DNA from: Mycobacterium sp. IS-1496
GTDB lineage: Bacteria > Actinomycetota > Actinomycetes > Mycobacteriales > Mycobacteriaceae
Length of the DNA: 64,000 bases
Assembly: GCF_001499995.1 (NCBI RefSeq)
Contig: NZ_LQIU01000045.1
Location: 124,001 to 188,000, forward strand
Reading direction: 5' to 3'
Numbering within the stretch: the stretch's first letter is position 1; each line of letters begins with the position of its first letter. Below are positions 34,033 to 42,924 of the stretch, in pieces. The notes beneath the pieces were generated by a model. It was not told where the DNA came from and did not search any database. It worked only from the letters and a program-made list of their open reading frames with translations. The position numbers were made by a program, and so were the translations under genes.

Positions 34033-34881
34033 GTGGACTGGATCGAGGATCGCTGGCGGGACCTGACCGGAATCGGGTCCGCGGGCTGGCTGGCCGTCGC
34101 GACCTGGGCCGCCCTGGTTCTCGGCGTGGTCGCGCTCATCTACGTCTCCCGGCATCTCCGCCGAAGCCGCGACCTGCGCGCCCACGAACTCGCCCCGCAC
34201 GTCGTGATGTACATGGAGCCGCACGCGGCGGACTGGCACGTCATCGAACTCGTGGTCCGCAACTACGGCCGGACCGCCGCGCACGACATCCGGTTCGAGT
34301 TCACCTACCCACCGACGGTGGCCCGCTACGAGGACCGCGCCGACGGCACCCCCGACGTCGTCGAACTCGAGTTGCCCGACGAGCTCCCGGTCCTCGCGCC
34401 GGGGCAGGAATGGCGCACGGTGTGGGATTCGGCGATCGACCGCAACGAACTCGGCGGGTCGATCCGCTCACGCTTCGACGGTGTGGTGACGTTCCACGAC
34501 GAGTCCCGCCGCGCGGGCCGCGCGTCGCGACGCCGCAGGGTGCACACCAGCCGGGTGGTCCTGGACTGGGCGACGCTGCAGCCCGTGCAGCGCCTCGAGT
34601 TGATGACCTCCCACGACCTGGCGCGCCAGGAGAAGCAGAAGCTCGAACTGCTGCGCACGGTGCTGACGTACTTCCAGTACGCGTCGAAGGAGACCCGCCC
34701 CGACGTGCTGCGGGCCGAGATCGACCGAATGACCAACGCGGTCAGGGAGACTCAGGACCGATGGCGCACCCGCGAACACGACGAGACGACGGTGCTGGAC
34801 TTCCCGTGGATCGAACGCAACGGCGTCCCGCTGCACAACGGGGCGTCGCGGACGGCGGGCAGGCACCACCGCGGCGCCTGA
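34033..34881 (+). CDS. Single-pass membrane protein, conserved mycobacterial hypothetical
   Basis: The protein has 282 residues from GTG 34033, behind TTGGGGG. There is one N-terminal transmembrane helix at about 17-38 (WLAVATWAALVLGVVALIYV). Then comes a beta-rich domain with an alternating pattern (HVIELVVRNYGRTAAHDIRF, PPTVARYED) resembling soluble Ig-like folds, and a long charged helix near 200-250. It has no catalytic motif. Length and position upstream of the crotonase suggest the counterpart of M. tuberculosis Rv0633c, which would mark the right side of the insertion; this equivalence is from memory and not verified. Confidence 0.7.
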   Translation: MDWIEDRWRDLTGIGSAGWLAVATWAALVLGVVALIYVSRHLRRSRDLRAHELAPHVVMYMEPHAADWHVIELVVRNYGRTAAHDIRFEFTYPPTVARYEDRADGTPDVVELELPDELPVLAPGQEWRTVWDSAIDRNELGGSIRSRFDGVVTFHDESRRAGRASRRRRVHTSRVVLDWATLQPVQRLELMTSHDLARQEKQKLELLRTVLTYFQYASKETRPDVLRAEIDRMTNAVRETQDRWRTREHDETTVLDFPWIERNGVPLHNGASRTAGRHHRGA

Positions 34882-34885
34882 CGCG

Positions 34886-35536
34886 TCACCGGTCGACGGG
34901 TTCGTCTCCCCAGCCCGAGTGCTTCACCATGTCCAGGAAGGTGAGCGAACCGCCGTTGAGCACCTCGTGCACGTGGGCGGGGAACGTGAACGGCGGCGCC
35001 TTGCGCGGATTGGCCGCGATACCGCGAGCGATCAGGTCGGCGATCGCATAGCCGAGATCGTGGCGAGGCCAATCCGCGTTCACCCGGTCGACGAAGCCGG
35101 GCGACAGCAGCTGCCGGCCGACACCGTTGATGTCGAGCGAGATCCCGCCGAACGACACGGCCTGCTCGGCGCCGAACCGGTCCGCCAGGCCGACACTGGT
35201 GTGCAGCGCGATGCCCTCCCACACCGTCCTTGCCCGGGCGCCGTCGACGCCGTGTTCACGCAGGAACCCCGCTGCGGCGTCGGCCCCGTCGACCTCGAAG
35301 CGCTGATCACCGTCGCCGTGGGCGGTGAGGCCGAGGTCGTGCAGCACGCACGTGAGGTAGACGAGTTCGTCGTCGTAGTCGGTACCGCCGCGCAGACCCT
35401 TGGCCGAGGCCAGTTCTCGGGCGAAGAGGTAACTGCGGACGGTGTGGTTGGCGATGCACGGCGTCGACACATCGAGCACCAATCGCAATGCGGCGGAACA
35501 GACTTCGGTATCCGGTAGATCCCACGAATGCGTCAT
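34886..35536 (-). CDS. HD-domain metal-dependent hydrolase
   Basis: The protein has 216 residues from ATG 35536 (MTHSWDLPDTE); an ATG six codons earlier is possible. HD-domain ligands are His in ANHTVRSYLFAR, the His-Asp pair in TCVLHDLGLT, and a later His in WEGIALHTSVG. The arrangement resembles the small HD hydrolases related to cyanamide hydratase; the substrate is unknown. It converges on the preceding membrane protein gene (4 bp apart) and diverges from the crotonase gene. Confidence 0.75.
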   Translation of the reverse strand: MTHSWDLPDTEVCSAALRLVLDVSTPCIANHTVRSYLFARELASAKGLRGGTDYDDELVYLTCVLHDLGLTAHGDGDQRFEVDGADAAAGFLREHGVDGARARTVWEGIALHTSVGLADRFGAEQAVSFGGISLDINGVGRQLLSPGFVDRVNADWPRHDLGYAIADLIARGIAANPRKAPPFTFPAHVHEVLNGGSLTFLDMVKHSGWGDEPVDR

Positions 35537-35621
35537 GCGGTGAGCCTGCCGCAACCGCGACCTCCGCGACGAGTGGCTAGATCGTCACATATCGACGGAA
35601 TCTGGCCAACATCTTGGCTTT

Positions 35622-35641
35622 CGTAACAGCGTTACGTAACG
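35622..35641. promoter_or_regulatory. Palindromic operator upstream of echA3-tetR
   Basis: CGTAAC-AGC-GTTACG (35622-35636) overlaps the perfect 12-bp palindrome CGTTACGTAACG (35630-35641), giving three GTAAC half-sites within 20 bp. It ends 8 bases before the crotonase ATG. This is the expected form and place of a TetR operator, and a TetR gene is the second gene of the operon. Assignment to that TetR is an inference. Confidence 0.65.
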
Positions 35642-35649
35642 TCGCCCGC

Positions 35650-36348
35650 ATGAGCGACACCGTGAACTACGACCTGACCGAATCCGTCGCGACCGTCACG
35701 ATGGACGACGGCAAAGCCAACGTCCTCTCACCGACCATGCAGGCCAACCTCAACGAGGCCTTCGACCGGGCCGAGAAGGACGACTCCAAAGCCGTTGTGC
35801 TGGCGGGCAATCAGAAGCTGTTCAGCGGCGGGTTCGACCTGGCGGTGTTCGCCTCGGGGGACGCGCAGGCCGCGCTCGGCATGCTCACCGGCGGGTTCGA
35901 ACTGGCCGTGCGCTGCCTGACCTTCCCGAAACCGGTGATCATGGCCGCGACCGGACCGGCCATCGCCATGGGTTCGTTCCTGCTGCTGTCCGGCGACGTC
36001 CGGATCGGCTCACCGCGGTCGCGCTGCCAGGCCAACGAGGTCGCGATCGGCATGGTGCTGCCGATCAGCGCGATCGAACTGATGCGGATGCGGTTGACGC
36101 CCGCGGCGTTCCAGCGTGGCATCTCCATGGCCGCGACGTTCGCCGGTGACGCCGCGATCGCCGCCGGCTGGCTCGACGAGGTGGTGGAGCAGGACGCCGT
36201 GCTGACGCGGGCGCAGGAGGTCGCGGCCGAGGCGGCTTCGACGCTGCACCTGAGCGCGCACGTCGCGAGCAAGCTCAAGGCCCGCGACCATGCGCTGCAG
36301 GCGATCCGCGCCGGAATCGACGGTCTGGCAACGGAGTTCGGCGGCTAG
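35650..36348 (+). CDS. echA3: Enoyl-CoA hydratase/isomerase family protein (EchA3-like)
   Basis: The protein has 232 residues from ATG 35650. The crotonase fold signatures are the oxyanion-hole segment LFSGGFDLAVF and the second loop GPAIAMGSFLLLSGDVRIG; NEVAIGM and AIRAGIDGLATEFGG match mycobacterial EchA3 (Rv0632c). The usual catalytic glutamates of enoyl-CoA hydratase are not obvious, so the reaction may not be hydration. The gene forms an operon with the TetR gene 7 bp downstream. In M. tuberculosis it is next to recC; here other genes intervene. Confidence 0.82.
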   Translation: MSDTVNYDLTESVATVTMDDGKANVLSPTMQANLNEAFDRAEKDDSKAVVLAGNQKLFSGGFDLAVFASGDAQAALGMLTGGFELAVRCLTFPKPVIMAATGPAIAMGSFLLLSGDVRIGSPRSRCQANEVAIGMVLPISAIELMRMRLTPAAFQRGISMAATFAGDAAIAAGWLDEVVEQDAVLTRAQEVAAEAASTLHLSAHVASKLKARDHALQAIRAGIDGLATEFGG

Positions 36349-36355
36349 GGCGTCC

Positions 36356-36946
36356 ATGCCTCGCGCCAAGCAGCGCACCCCCGAACTGCGGGACCGGCTG
36401 CTGGAGGTGGCCGTCGCGACGCTCAACGACGAGGGCGTCGCCCGGCTCACCACACGGCGGGTCGCCGAGCGGGCGGGCACGTCGGTGCCCGCGGTCTACG
36501 AGTTGTTCGACGACAAGGCCGGGCTGGTGCGGGCGATCTTCTTCGAGGGGTTCCGGCGACTGGGCCGCGACCTGGCGCAGACGCCGGTGACCGACGACCC
36601 GGTGGCCGACGTCGAGGCGCTGGTGCCGGCGTTCCGTCACTTCTGCCTGGACTCGCCGAGGCTGGCGCAGGTGATGTTCTCCCGGCCGTTCGCCGACTTC
36701 GACCCGGGTCCGGAGGAACTGGCCGCCGGCGAGGCGGTGCGTGACACCTTCCTCGACCGTATTCAGCGGTGTCTCGACGAGGGAGCCCTAGCCGGCGACG
36801 CGGTGGACATCGCGCACGTCCTGCTCGCGCTGGCCAAGGGGCTGGCGGTGCAGGAGGCCGGCTGCTGGCTGGGCACGACGGCACGCTCGGTCGAGCGGCG
36901 GTGGCAACTCGGGGTGCACGCGCTGCTGGCGGGCTTCCGCCCGTAG
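36356..36946 (+). CDS. TetR-family regulator
   Basis: The protein has 196 residues from ATG 36356. The N-terminal helix-turn-helix reads RLTTRRVAERAGTSVPAVYE, followed by LFDDKAGLVRAIF. The C-terminal ligand domain is unassigned. It is 7 bp after the crotonase gene, so it probably represses the echA3-tetR operon through the palindrome upstream of echA3, responding to an acyl-CoA or related ligand. Confidence 0.88.
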   Translation: MPRAKQRTPELRDRLLEVAVATLNDEGVARLTTRRVAERAGTSVPAVYELFDDKAGLVRAIFFEGFRRLGRDLAQTPVTDDPVADVEALVPAFRHFCLDSPRLAQVMFSRPFADFDPGPEELAAGEAVRDTFLDRIQRCLDEGALAGDAVDIAHVLLALAKGLAVQEAGCWLGTTARSVERRWQLGVHALLAGFRP

Positions 36947-37011
36947 GGCCTACGGGAAATGAGGCGAATGCCCCATGCCCGCCGCGGGTTCCCCGCCGCA
37001 GCATCGGTGGC

Positions 37012-37752
37012 ATGAACACACAACCCACCCCCCAGGCGGCCGCCCAGGCGACCGCGACCCAACCCCTTCCCGACGGTGACGACGAGCGCGTCGTCGGCTT
37101 CGGCGTGATGGGCCTGCCCTTCACCAGCGGCCACTACCTCGCCTACCGCGACTTCCCCGCGACGTCGTTCTCCCCCGCCTACCTGTCGGTGTGGCACCGC
37201 ACCCCCGACGGCGTGTGGACGTTCTACGCCACCACGCCCGGCGCACAGAGCTGTTCGCGGTACTTCAGCTCCGCCACCACCGTCGACCCCGTCGTCTGCG
37301 ACATCACCGCGACGTGGACGACACCGTGGACGCTCGAGATCTCGATCCCCGACGTCCTGCGGTGGCGGGTCGACATCACCGCCACCCCCACGACGAAGGC
37401 CCTCACGGCCGTCGGCACCCACCTGCCCGCCCGGACGTGGACCAACCGCGCGGCGCTCGGACTGCTCGGCCGGGTCGTCGGCCCGGTCCTCGGGGCGGGC
37501 AGCATCCGGCTGACGGGCACGGCGTCCAACGGCCAGCACTTCCGGATCGGCCCGAAGCGGGTATGGCTGGTCACCGACTCCACCGCGACAGTGCGCGGCG
37601 AGGATCTCGGGCCGACCGGACCACTGCCACAGCAGGCCAGGCTGGCCGACTTCCGGCTGCCGCAGCGGGGAATCTGCGTCGTCGGCCAGGGCCTGTTCGA
37701 CCCGTTCGACACCCGCCGGCACCGCGACGCTGACCGGCTTTCGCTGACCTGA
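37012..37752 (+). CDS. Hypothetical protein of mycobacterial type
   Basis: The protein has 246 residues from ATG 37012 (MNTQPTPQAAAQATATQPLP). It has no signal peptide or membrane helix. The body is beta-rich (FGVMGLPFTSGHYLAYRDFP, YLSVWHRTPDGVWTFYATTP, DITATWTTPWTLEISIPD), a pattern that recalls lipocalin/AttH-like or acetoacetate-decarboxylase-like beta barrels but without a decisive motif. It lies between the TetR gene and an HD-GYP/LuxR gene on the same strand. Function unknown. Confidence 0.65.
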   Translation: MNTQPTPQAAAQATATQPLPDGDDERVVGFGVMGLPFTSGHYLAYRDFPATSFSPAYLSVWHRTPDGVWTFYATTPGAQSCSRYFSSATTVDPVVCDITATWTTPWTLEISIPDVLRWRVDITATPTTKALTAVGTHLPARTWTNRAALGLLGRVVGPVLGAGSIRLTGTASNGQHFRIGPKRVWLVTDSTATVRGEDLGPTGPLPQQARLADFRLPQRGICVVGQGLFDPFDTRRHRDADRLSLT

Positions 37753-37762
37753 TGACCAGGCC

Positions 37763-39343
37763 ATGACGACGGCGCACAATCAGGTCGTGACCAGTCGCCC
37801 GCAGGCCGCGGGGCTCCCGACACGTGCGGAAGTCCTCGCGGCCCTGTCGGTGGCCATCGACCTCGGCCTCGGCCAGCCCGCCGAGCACATGCTGCGTTCG
37901 GCGCTGATCGCCACCCGACTCGCCGACCGCTTGAAACTCTCCCCCGCGCAACGTGATTGCGTGTACTACACGACGCTGGTCATGTGGATCGGCTGCCATG
38001 CCGACTCCCACGAGTACGCGCGGTGGTTCGGTGACGACATCGCGGTGCGGCGGGCGTCGTACCTCGTCGACTGGTCCGGGCTGCCGTATCAGCGGTTCCT
38101 GCTGGCCAACATCGCCCACGGCGAACCGCTGCTGCAGCGGCTGCGGACCGCGGCGGCGCTGTATGCCGATGCGCGCGGCAACATCTCGCGGCTCATCCAT
38201 TCCCACTGCGCGTCGGCGTCGACGCTCGCCGAGCGGATCGGCCTCGACGGCGATGTGCAGCGGGTGCTCAGGTTCACCTTCGAACGGTTCGACGGCGGCG
38301 GACTGCCCGGCGGCGCCGCCGGAGACGCGATCCCCATCGAGATGCGGGTGGCCCAGTTCGCGGATCTGGTGGAGGTGCATCACCGTGAGCACGGCGTCGA
38401 GGGTGCGGTCGCGATGGCCCGCAGCCGGCGCGGCGGCCAGTTCGACCCGGCTGTGGTGGACGCGTTCGTCGCCGACCCCGACGCGGTGCTGACGATGCCG
38501 ACGTCGGTGTGGACCACAGCGCTGCAACAGGCACCGGACCGCCACGACCGGCTCGACGCGCCCGGCCTCGACGCACTGCTGATCGCGCTCGGCGACTTCG
38601 TCGATCTCAAATGCCCCTTCACCGCGGGACATTCACGCGCGGTCGCCGCACTGGCCGCGTCCGCGGCCGCCGCGCTGGGTCTCGACACCGAGGCGGTGGC
38701 GTTGACGCGCCGGGCCGGCCACGTCCACGACGTCGGCCGCATCGGGGTGTCGAACCAGGTGTGGTCGAAGGCTTCGGCGCTGAGCACGGCGGAGTTCGAG
38801 CGCGTGCGGTTGCACCCGTACCTGACCGAGCGGATCCTGCGCCAGGTGCCCGGGCTCGCCCAGGTGGCATCCGTCGCGGCGAACCACCACGAGCGTCTCG
38901 ACGGCACCGGGTACCCACGCGGGCTCGGTGCGCGGGAGCTGACCACGCCCGATCGGGTGCTCGCGGCCGCCGTCGCCTTTCAGGATGCGTGCGAGCCGCG
39001 GCCGTACCGCGCACAGATGGCGCCGGGCGACGCGGCGCGCCGGGTCCGGCAGCGGGTGCGCGACGGCGGACTGGATCCGGCCGCCGCCGACGCGGTGCTC
39101 CACGCCGCGGGCCAACCGGCCCGGCCCAGGGCGCGATCCGGTGCGCTGACCGCCCGCGAAGCCGAGGTGCTGTGTCTGGTGGCGCAGGGGGCGACGAACA
39201 GGGAGATCGCGGCGAGGCTCGTCATCAGCGAGAAAACCGCACGCAACCACGTCGAGCGCACCTACGCCAAGATCGGGGTGTCCAACCGCGTCGCGGCGAG
39301 CCTGTACGCCCTCGAGCACGGCCTGCTGGGGCGCCTCGCCTAA
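37763..39343 (+). CDS. HD-GYP phosphodiesterase-like protein fused to LuxR DNA-binding domain
   Basis: The protein has 526 residues. The first HD-like half (20-250) lacks a proper HD pair but keeps RFDGGGLPGG. The second HD-GYP module has H322-D323 (GHVHDVGRIG), HPYLTERIL, and NHHERLDGTGYPRG (374-387). Residues about 460-520 are a LuxR helix-turn-helix (LTAREAEVLCLVAQGATNRE). It may couple a nucleotide or other small ligand to transcription directly. The stop overlaps the convergent small membrane protein gene by 4 bases. Confidence 0.85.
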   Translation: MTTAHNQVVTSRPQAAGLPTRAEVLAALSVAIDLGLGQPAEHMLRSALIATRLADRLKLSPAQRDCVYYTTLVMWIGCHADSHEYARWFGDDIAVRRASYLVDWSGLPYQRFLLANIAHGEPLLQRLRTAAALYADARGNISRLIHSHCASASTLAERIGLDGDVQRVLRFTFERFDGGGLPGGAAGDAIPIEMRVAQFADLVEVHHREHGVEGAVAMARSRRGGQFDPAVVDAFVADPDAVLTMPTSVWTTALQQAPDRHDRLDAPGLDALLIALGDFVDLKCPFTAGHSRAVAALAASAAAALGLDTEAVALTRRAGHVHDVGRIGVSNQVWSKASALSTAEFERVRLHPYLTERILRQVPGLAQVASVAANHHERLDGTGYPRGLGARELTTPDRVLAAAVAFQDACEPRPYRAQMAPGDAARRVRQRVRDGGLDPAAADAVLHAAGQPARPRARSGALTAREAEVLCLVAQGATNREIAARLVISEKTARNHVERTYAKIGVSNRVAASLYALEHGLLGRLA

Positions 39344-39648
39344 GCGGCGGGCCGGTGCGTGGCGTCCGGGTGCTGGCTGCGCCAGAGCCGCTCGATGCGC
39401 AGCACGCGGCGGTGCTCGAGCGCGATCAGGCCGCCGCCCGCGGTGACCACCGCGCCGGTGACCAACGCGAGCGGGAGCACCAGGCTGGTCTCCCCATACG
39501 CGGCGGATGCCACGATGGCCGCCAGCCCGATGACGCCGAGCGCGATCAACACCAGCCCGGGGAACCAGAGAGTGTCGATGAACGATTCGCCCGCGCGGGG
39601 CTGGTAGGTCCGTGCGTGATCGATCGGATCGTGATGCGCGCCCTTCAT
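39340..39648 (-). CDS. Small two-helix membrane protein, UsfY-like
   Basis: The protein has 102 residues from ATG 39648, behind AAGAAGGA. The start HHDPIDHARTYQPRAGESFI is followed by two transmembrane helices (PGLVLIALGVIGLAAIVASA and LVLPLALVTGAVVTAGGGLI) and a basic C-terminus. The opening pattern resembles the UsfY family known from the mycobacterial sigF region. That assignment is from memory and moderate. It diverges from the CorA gene. Confidence 0.6.
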   Translation of the reverse strand: MKGAHHDPIDHARTYQPRAGESFIDTLWFPGLVLIALGVIGLAAIVASAAYGETSLVLPLALVTGAVVTAGGGLIALEHRRVLRIERLWRSQHPDATHRPAA

Positions 39649-39724
39649 CGCATCCTTCTTTCTTCGAGAGATACTCCAGGCTACGCCCGAAGTGATGCAC
39701 GTCACATAACGTTCTCCTGACAAG

Positions 39725-40720
39725 ATGGGGCCCGTGAGTGACGTCCGTGGGCGGGTATGGCGGAACGGCGAACCGCAGGACGAGTTCGAGTTCGCCGGGA
39801 TCTCCGACTACCTCGCCGAACCGGGGACCCTCGTCTGGGCCGACGTCTACGCCTCCGACCACGCCATCCTCAAAGACCTCGCCCACGAACTGGGCCTCAA
39901 CGAGTGGGCCGTCGAGGACGCGGTCGCCGAATCCGAACGCACCAAGGCCACCGTCTATCCGACGCACACGTTCTTCACCGTCTACAGCGTCGACACCCAC
40001 GAACCGGACAGCGACACCGACTCCACGCTGGCTGTTCACCGCATCTCCGGGTTCGTGCTGCCGCGGGGGCTGATCACCGTGCGGATGTCGCCGGACTTCG
40101 ACATCGAGGCGGTCTCCGAGCGGTTCGACGAACTCGGCGGCCAGGAATTCGGCGTCGGCGCCCTCGTGCACGCCCTGCTCGACACGGTGGTCGACGGCCA
40201 TTTCGCGGCGGTGCAGGACCTCGACGACGCCATCGAGGAGGTCGAGGACGCGTTGTTCTCCGACGCGAAGCTGCCGGGTGGGTTGCAGCGCAGGACATTT
40301 CAGCTGCGTAAGGACCTCGTGCACCTGCGGCGGGTGGTGTTGCCGATGCGTGAGGTGGTCAATTCGATCCAGCACCGCCGCTTCGACGCGAAGACCTCGC
40401 CCGAGCTCGACCCGCGCTACGCCGACCTCTACGACCACGTGCTGCGGGCGTCGGAGTGGACCGAGTCGCTGCGCGACATGATCACGACCGTCTTCGAGAC
40501 GAATCTGTCCCTACAGGACGCCCGGCTCAACATGGTGATGAAGAAGCTGACCGGCTGGGCGGCGATCATCGCGGTGCCGACGGCCATCACCGGGTTCTAC
40601 GGCCAGAACGTCATCTACCCGGGGATCGAGACGGTCGCGGGGTTCGTCACGAGTTCGGTACTGATCCTGCTGCTGGTCGCGATCCTCTATGTGATGTTCA
40701 GACGCCGCGACTGGCTCTAG
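39725..40720 (+). CDS. corA: CorA-family magnesium/cobalt transporter
   Basis: The protein has 331 residues (ATG 39725; a GTG at 39734 is possible). A large cytoplasmic alpha/beta domain with a long stalk helix is followed by two C-terminal membrane helices and a basic RRRDWL end. The signature loop is FYGQN at 291-295, in place of the usual GMN selectivity motif. CorA pentamers pass Mg2+ through the cytoplasmic membrane. GQN occurs in actinobacterial homologues, so it is a variant rather than a lesion. Confidence 0.9.
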   Translation: MGPVSDVRGRVWRNGEPQDEFEFAGISDYLAEPGTLVWADVYASDHAILKDLAHELGLNEWAVEDAVAESERTKATVYPTHTFFTVYSVDTHEPDSDTDSTLAVHRISGFVLPRGLITVRMSPDFDIEAVSERFDELGGQEFGVGALVHALLDTVVDGHFAAVQDLDDAIEEVEDALFSDAKLPGGLQRRTFQLRKDLVHLRRVVLPMREVVNSIQHRRFDAKTSPELDPRYADLYDHVLRASEWTESLRDMITTVFETNLSLQDARLNMVMKKLTGWAAIIAVPTAITGFYGQNVIYPGIETVAGFVTSSVLILLLVAILYVMFRRRDWL

Positions 40721-40888
40721 GTCGGCATAGCCGCACGCGCCCTACGCCCGTTGTCGACACCACGGCTGTCGATTTCCCGCCAACCCGCGAAACCACAGCC
40801 CTGGGGTCGAAACCGAGCACAGCATCGGAATAGCCACTCCCTCCTCAGAGCCGGCGGGCTTGTCGGTGAGGCGGGCCATCATCGCGGC

Positions 40889-41770
40889 ATGTTCCCGATC
40901 GTGGGTTCCGAGGAGATCGCCGCCGGACGGCTGACGCGGGCGGCATTGCGGTGGAACTACACCGCTATCCACCCGAACATCTACCTGCCCCGAGGCGCGA
41001 CCCGCACACCTGCCGCGAGGACCGCGGCCGCGTTCCTCTGGACAGGACGCAAGGGCGTCATCGCCGGCCGGGCGGCCGCCCATCTGCACGGCGTGTACTG
41101 GGCCTTGACAGACCATGACATCGAGGTGATCGGCAAGCACCGCAAGCCCGTGCACGGTGTCGCGATCCACGACGAACGCATCGGCCCGGACGAGATCCGC
41201 CACTACGGAGCCGAACTCCTCGTCACCTCTCCGGCCCGCACCGCTCTGGATCTCGGCCGCCGTCTGCCCCGGGTCGAGGCCGTGACCGTGCTCGACGCTC
41301 TGGCGGCCGCGTCGGGTGTGACGGCCGCAGAGGTTCAGGCGCTGGCAGCCCGCTACCCGGGGATGCGCGGGATGCCGGCGGCTCGGGAGGCCGTCGAGCT
41401 GATGGACGGCGGTGCCCAGTCGCGGGAGGAGTCGATGATCCGGCTGTTCCTGATGGACGCCGGTCTACCCAGACCGACGACGAGCATCTCGCTCGAGGAC
41501 AAGCTCTGGTCGGCGCGCATCGCCATGGGCTGGAAGTTCGCGAAGGTCGGCATCAGCTTCGAATCCGACGACCACCTCGAGAGCTACTCAGGGGTGCAGC
41601 GGCTCGAGACCGAGGAACTGATACAACGGCTGGGCTGGTTGCACATTCGCGCACATCCGTGGCGCAGCCTACGAATCGTCCGGTCGCGCGCGCGAGCGGC
41701 GCTCATGTCCCGCGCTCAGCCCACTTGGAGTGGCGAGTGGGTGCCCACCAGATCGGCGGCCAGCCGGTAG
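40889..41770 (+). CDS. AbiEi-like / DUF559-type mycobacterial protein
   Basis: The protein has 293 residues from ATG 40889. The N-terminal part (LTRAALRWNYTAIHPNIYLP, AAAHLHGVYW, IHDERIGPDEI, SPARTALDLGRRLPRVEAV) matches the abundant actinobacterial family annotated as AbiEi antitoxin-like. The C-terminal region (SREESMIRLFLMDAGLPRP, then FESDDHLESYSGVQRLETEE) resembles a Vsr/DUF559 endonuclease-like fold. No AbiEii toxin gene is adjacent. Its last 55 bases overlap the end of the convergent flavoprotein gene. Function uncertain. Confidence 0.7.
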   Translation: MFPIVGSEEIAAGRLTRAALRWNYTAIHPNIYLPRGATRTPAARTAAAFLWTGRKGVIAGRAAAHLHGVYWALTDHDIEVIGKHRKPVHGVAIHDERIGPDEIRHYGAELLVTSPARTALDLGRRLPRVEAVTVLDALAAASGVTAAEVQALAARYPGMRGMPAAREAVELMDGGAQSREESMIRLFLMDAGLPRPTTSISLEDKLWSARIAMGWKFAKVGISFESDDHLESYSGVQRLETEELIQRLGWLHIRAHPWRSLRIVRSRARAALMSRAQPTWSGEWVPTRSAASR

Positions 41771-42870
41771 TCGTCGTCGGCGTTGAGGCTGAGCACCCCG
41801 ACCACCTCACCGCCTGCCTCGTACCAGACCGTGAAGCCGTCGCGGTGGTCGACGAGCCGGCTGTGCTCGTACGGAACGCCCCAGCCGCGGTACTTGAGCC
41901 GGGCCTCGCCGATCGCGCAGTGGAACCCCGGCACCTTCGCCCAGGCGGTCGGATATCCCGCGGCGGCCGCGCCGGCGATCTCGCCCTGATCGGCGGCGTC
42001 GCGCCAGTGTTCGGTCGGGATCGACCTGCCCGCGGCGACGTTGAACGCCAGCGCGACGTCGCCCGCGGCGAAGACGTTGGGCGCTGACGTGTGCATGTGC
42101 TCGTTGACGACGATCCGCCCGGCCCGGGTCCGGATCCCCGCCGCCTCGGCCAACCGGGCGTCCGGGCGCACCCCCGTCGCGGCGACGACGAGATCGCCGT
42201 CGAGCGCACCGCCGTCGTCGAGGGTCACACCGTCGTCACGCACCTCCACGACGCGCACCGGGCCGGTGAATCGGACGCCGCAGTCCGACAACAGCTTCGC
42301 GATGCGCTCACCCGCGTCGAGGCCGAACCGGCGCTGCAGCGGCACCGGTTCGCCGGCCACCATCGTCGTGGCGATCCCGTTGGCCGCCAGACACGCGGCC
42401 GCCTCACACCCGATCAGCCCGCCGCCGATCACCACGGCGGTGCGGGCCTGCAGGGCGGTCATGCGGATGGCGACGGCATCGGCGAGCGAACGCAGCCGCA
42501 GTGCGTTCGCGGCGCCGGGCACGTCGAGCGGGACGGGCGTGGCGCCGGGTGCGAGCACCAGACTCCAGTACGGGTAGCGCCGCCCGCCGCGGGTGATCAC
42601 CTCGCGGGCGTCGAGGTCGATGTGGTCGACGGTGATGCCGCGGACGAGTTCTAGGCGCCTCTTGTCGAACCAGTCGGGCGTGTGGAGGTCGACGTTCTGG
42701 TCGCGACCGCAGAGGAAGTCTTTGCTCAGCGGCGGCTTGGCGTAGGGCATCGCGGGGTCGGCGGTCAGGATCTGTACGCGCAGGTGCGGGTGCCGCTCGC
42801 GGAACGCCGCGGCCGCGCTGAGCCCGGCGGGTCCGCTGCCGACGGCGATCAACCCTGACGACGTTGCCAC
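41716..42870 (-). CDS. FAD/NAD-dependent oxidoreductase (ferredoxin-reductase-like)
   Basis: The protein has 384 residues. Dinucleotide-binding motifs are AVGSGPAGLSAAAAF at the N-terminus (FAD) and VIGGGLIGCEAAACL near 146-160 (NAD). The second FAD motif NVFAAGDVAL is near 263-272. The order fits the rubredoxin/ferredoxin reductase family (BphA4/NirB-N-like) of about 400 residues. The redox partner is unknown; no ferredoxin or oxygenase gene is adjacent. It diverges from the MarR gene across a 72-bp gap that contains a perfect inverted repeat, so MarR may control it. Confidence 0.85.
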   Translation of the reverse strand: MATSSGLIAVGSGPAGLSAAAAFRERHPHLRVQILTADPAMPYAKPPLSKDFLCGRDQNVDLHTPDWFDKRRLELVRGITVDHIDLDAREVITRGGRRYPYWSLVLAPGATPVPLDVPGAANALRLRSLADAVAIRMTALQARTAVVIGGGLIGCEAAACLAANGIATTMVAGEPVPLQRRFGLDAGERIAKLLSDCGVRFTGPVRVVEVRDDGVTLDDGGALDGDLVVAATGVRPDARLAEAAGIRTRAGRIVVNEHMHTSAPNVFAAGDVALAFNVAAGRSIPTEHWRDAADQGEIAGAAAAGYPTAWAKVPGFHCAIGEARLKYRGWGVPYEHSRLVDHRDGFTVWYEAGGEVVGVLSLNADDDYRLAADLVGTHSPLQVG

Positions 42871-42924
42871 GTCCGGGGAGTACCACCGCCGAGACCCGGT
42901 TAAGCGCAGTTCGGACTTGGTATC

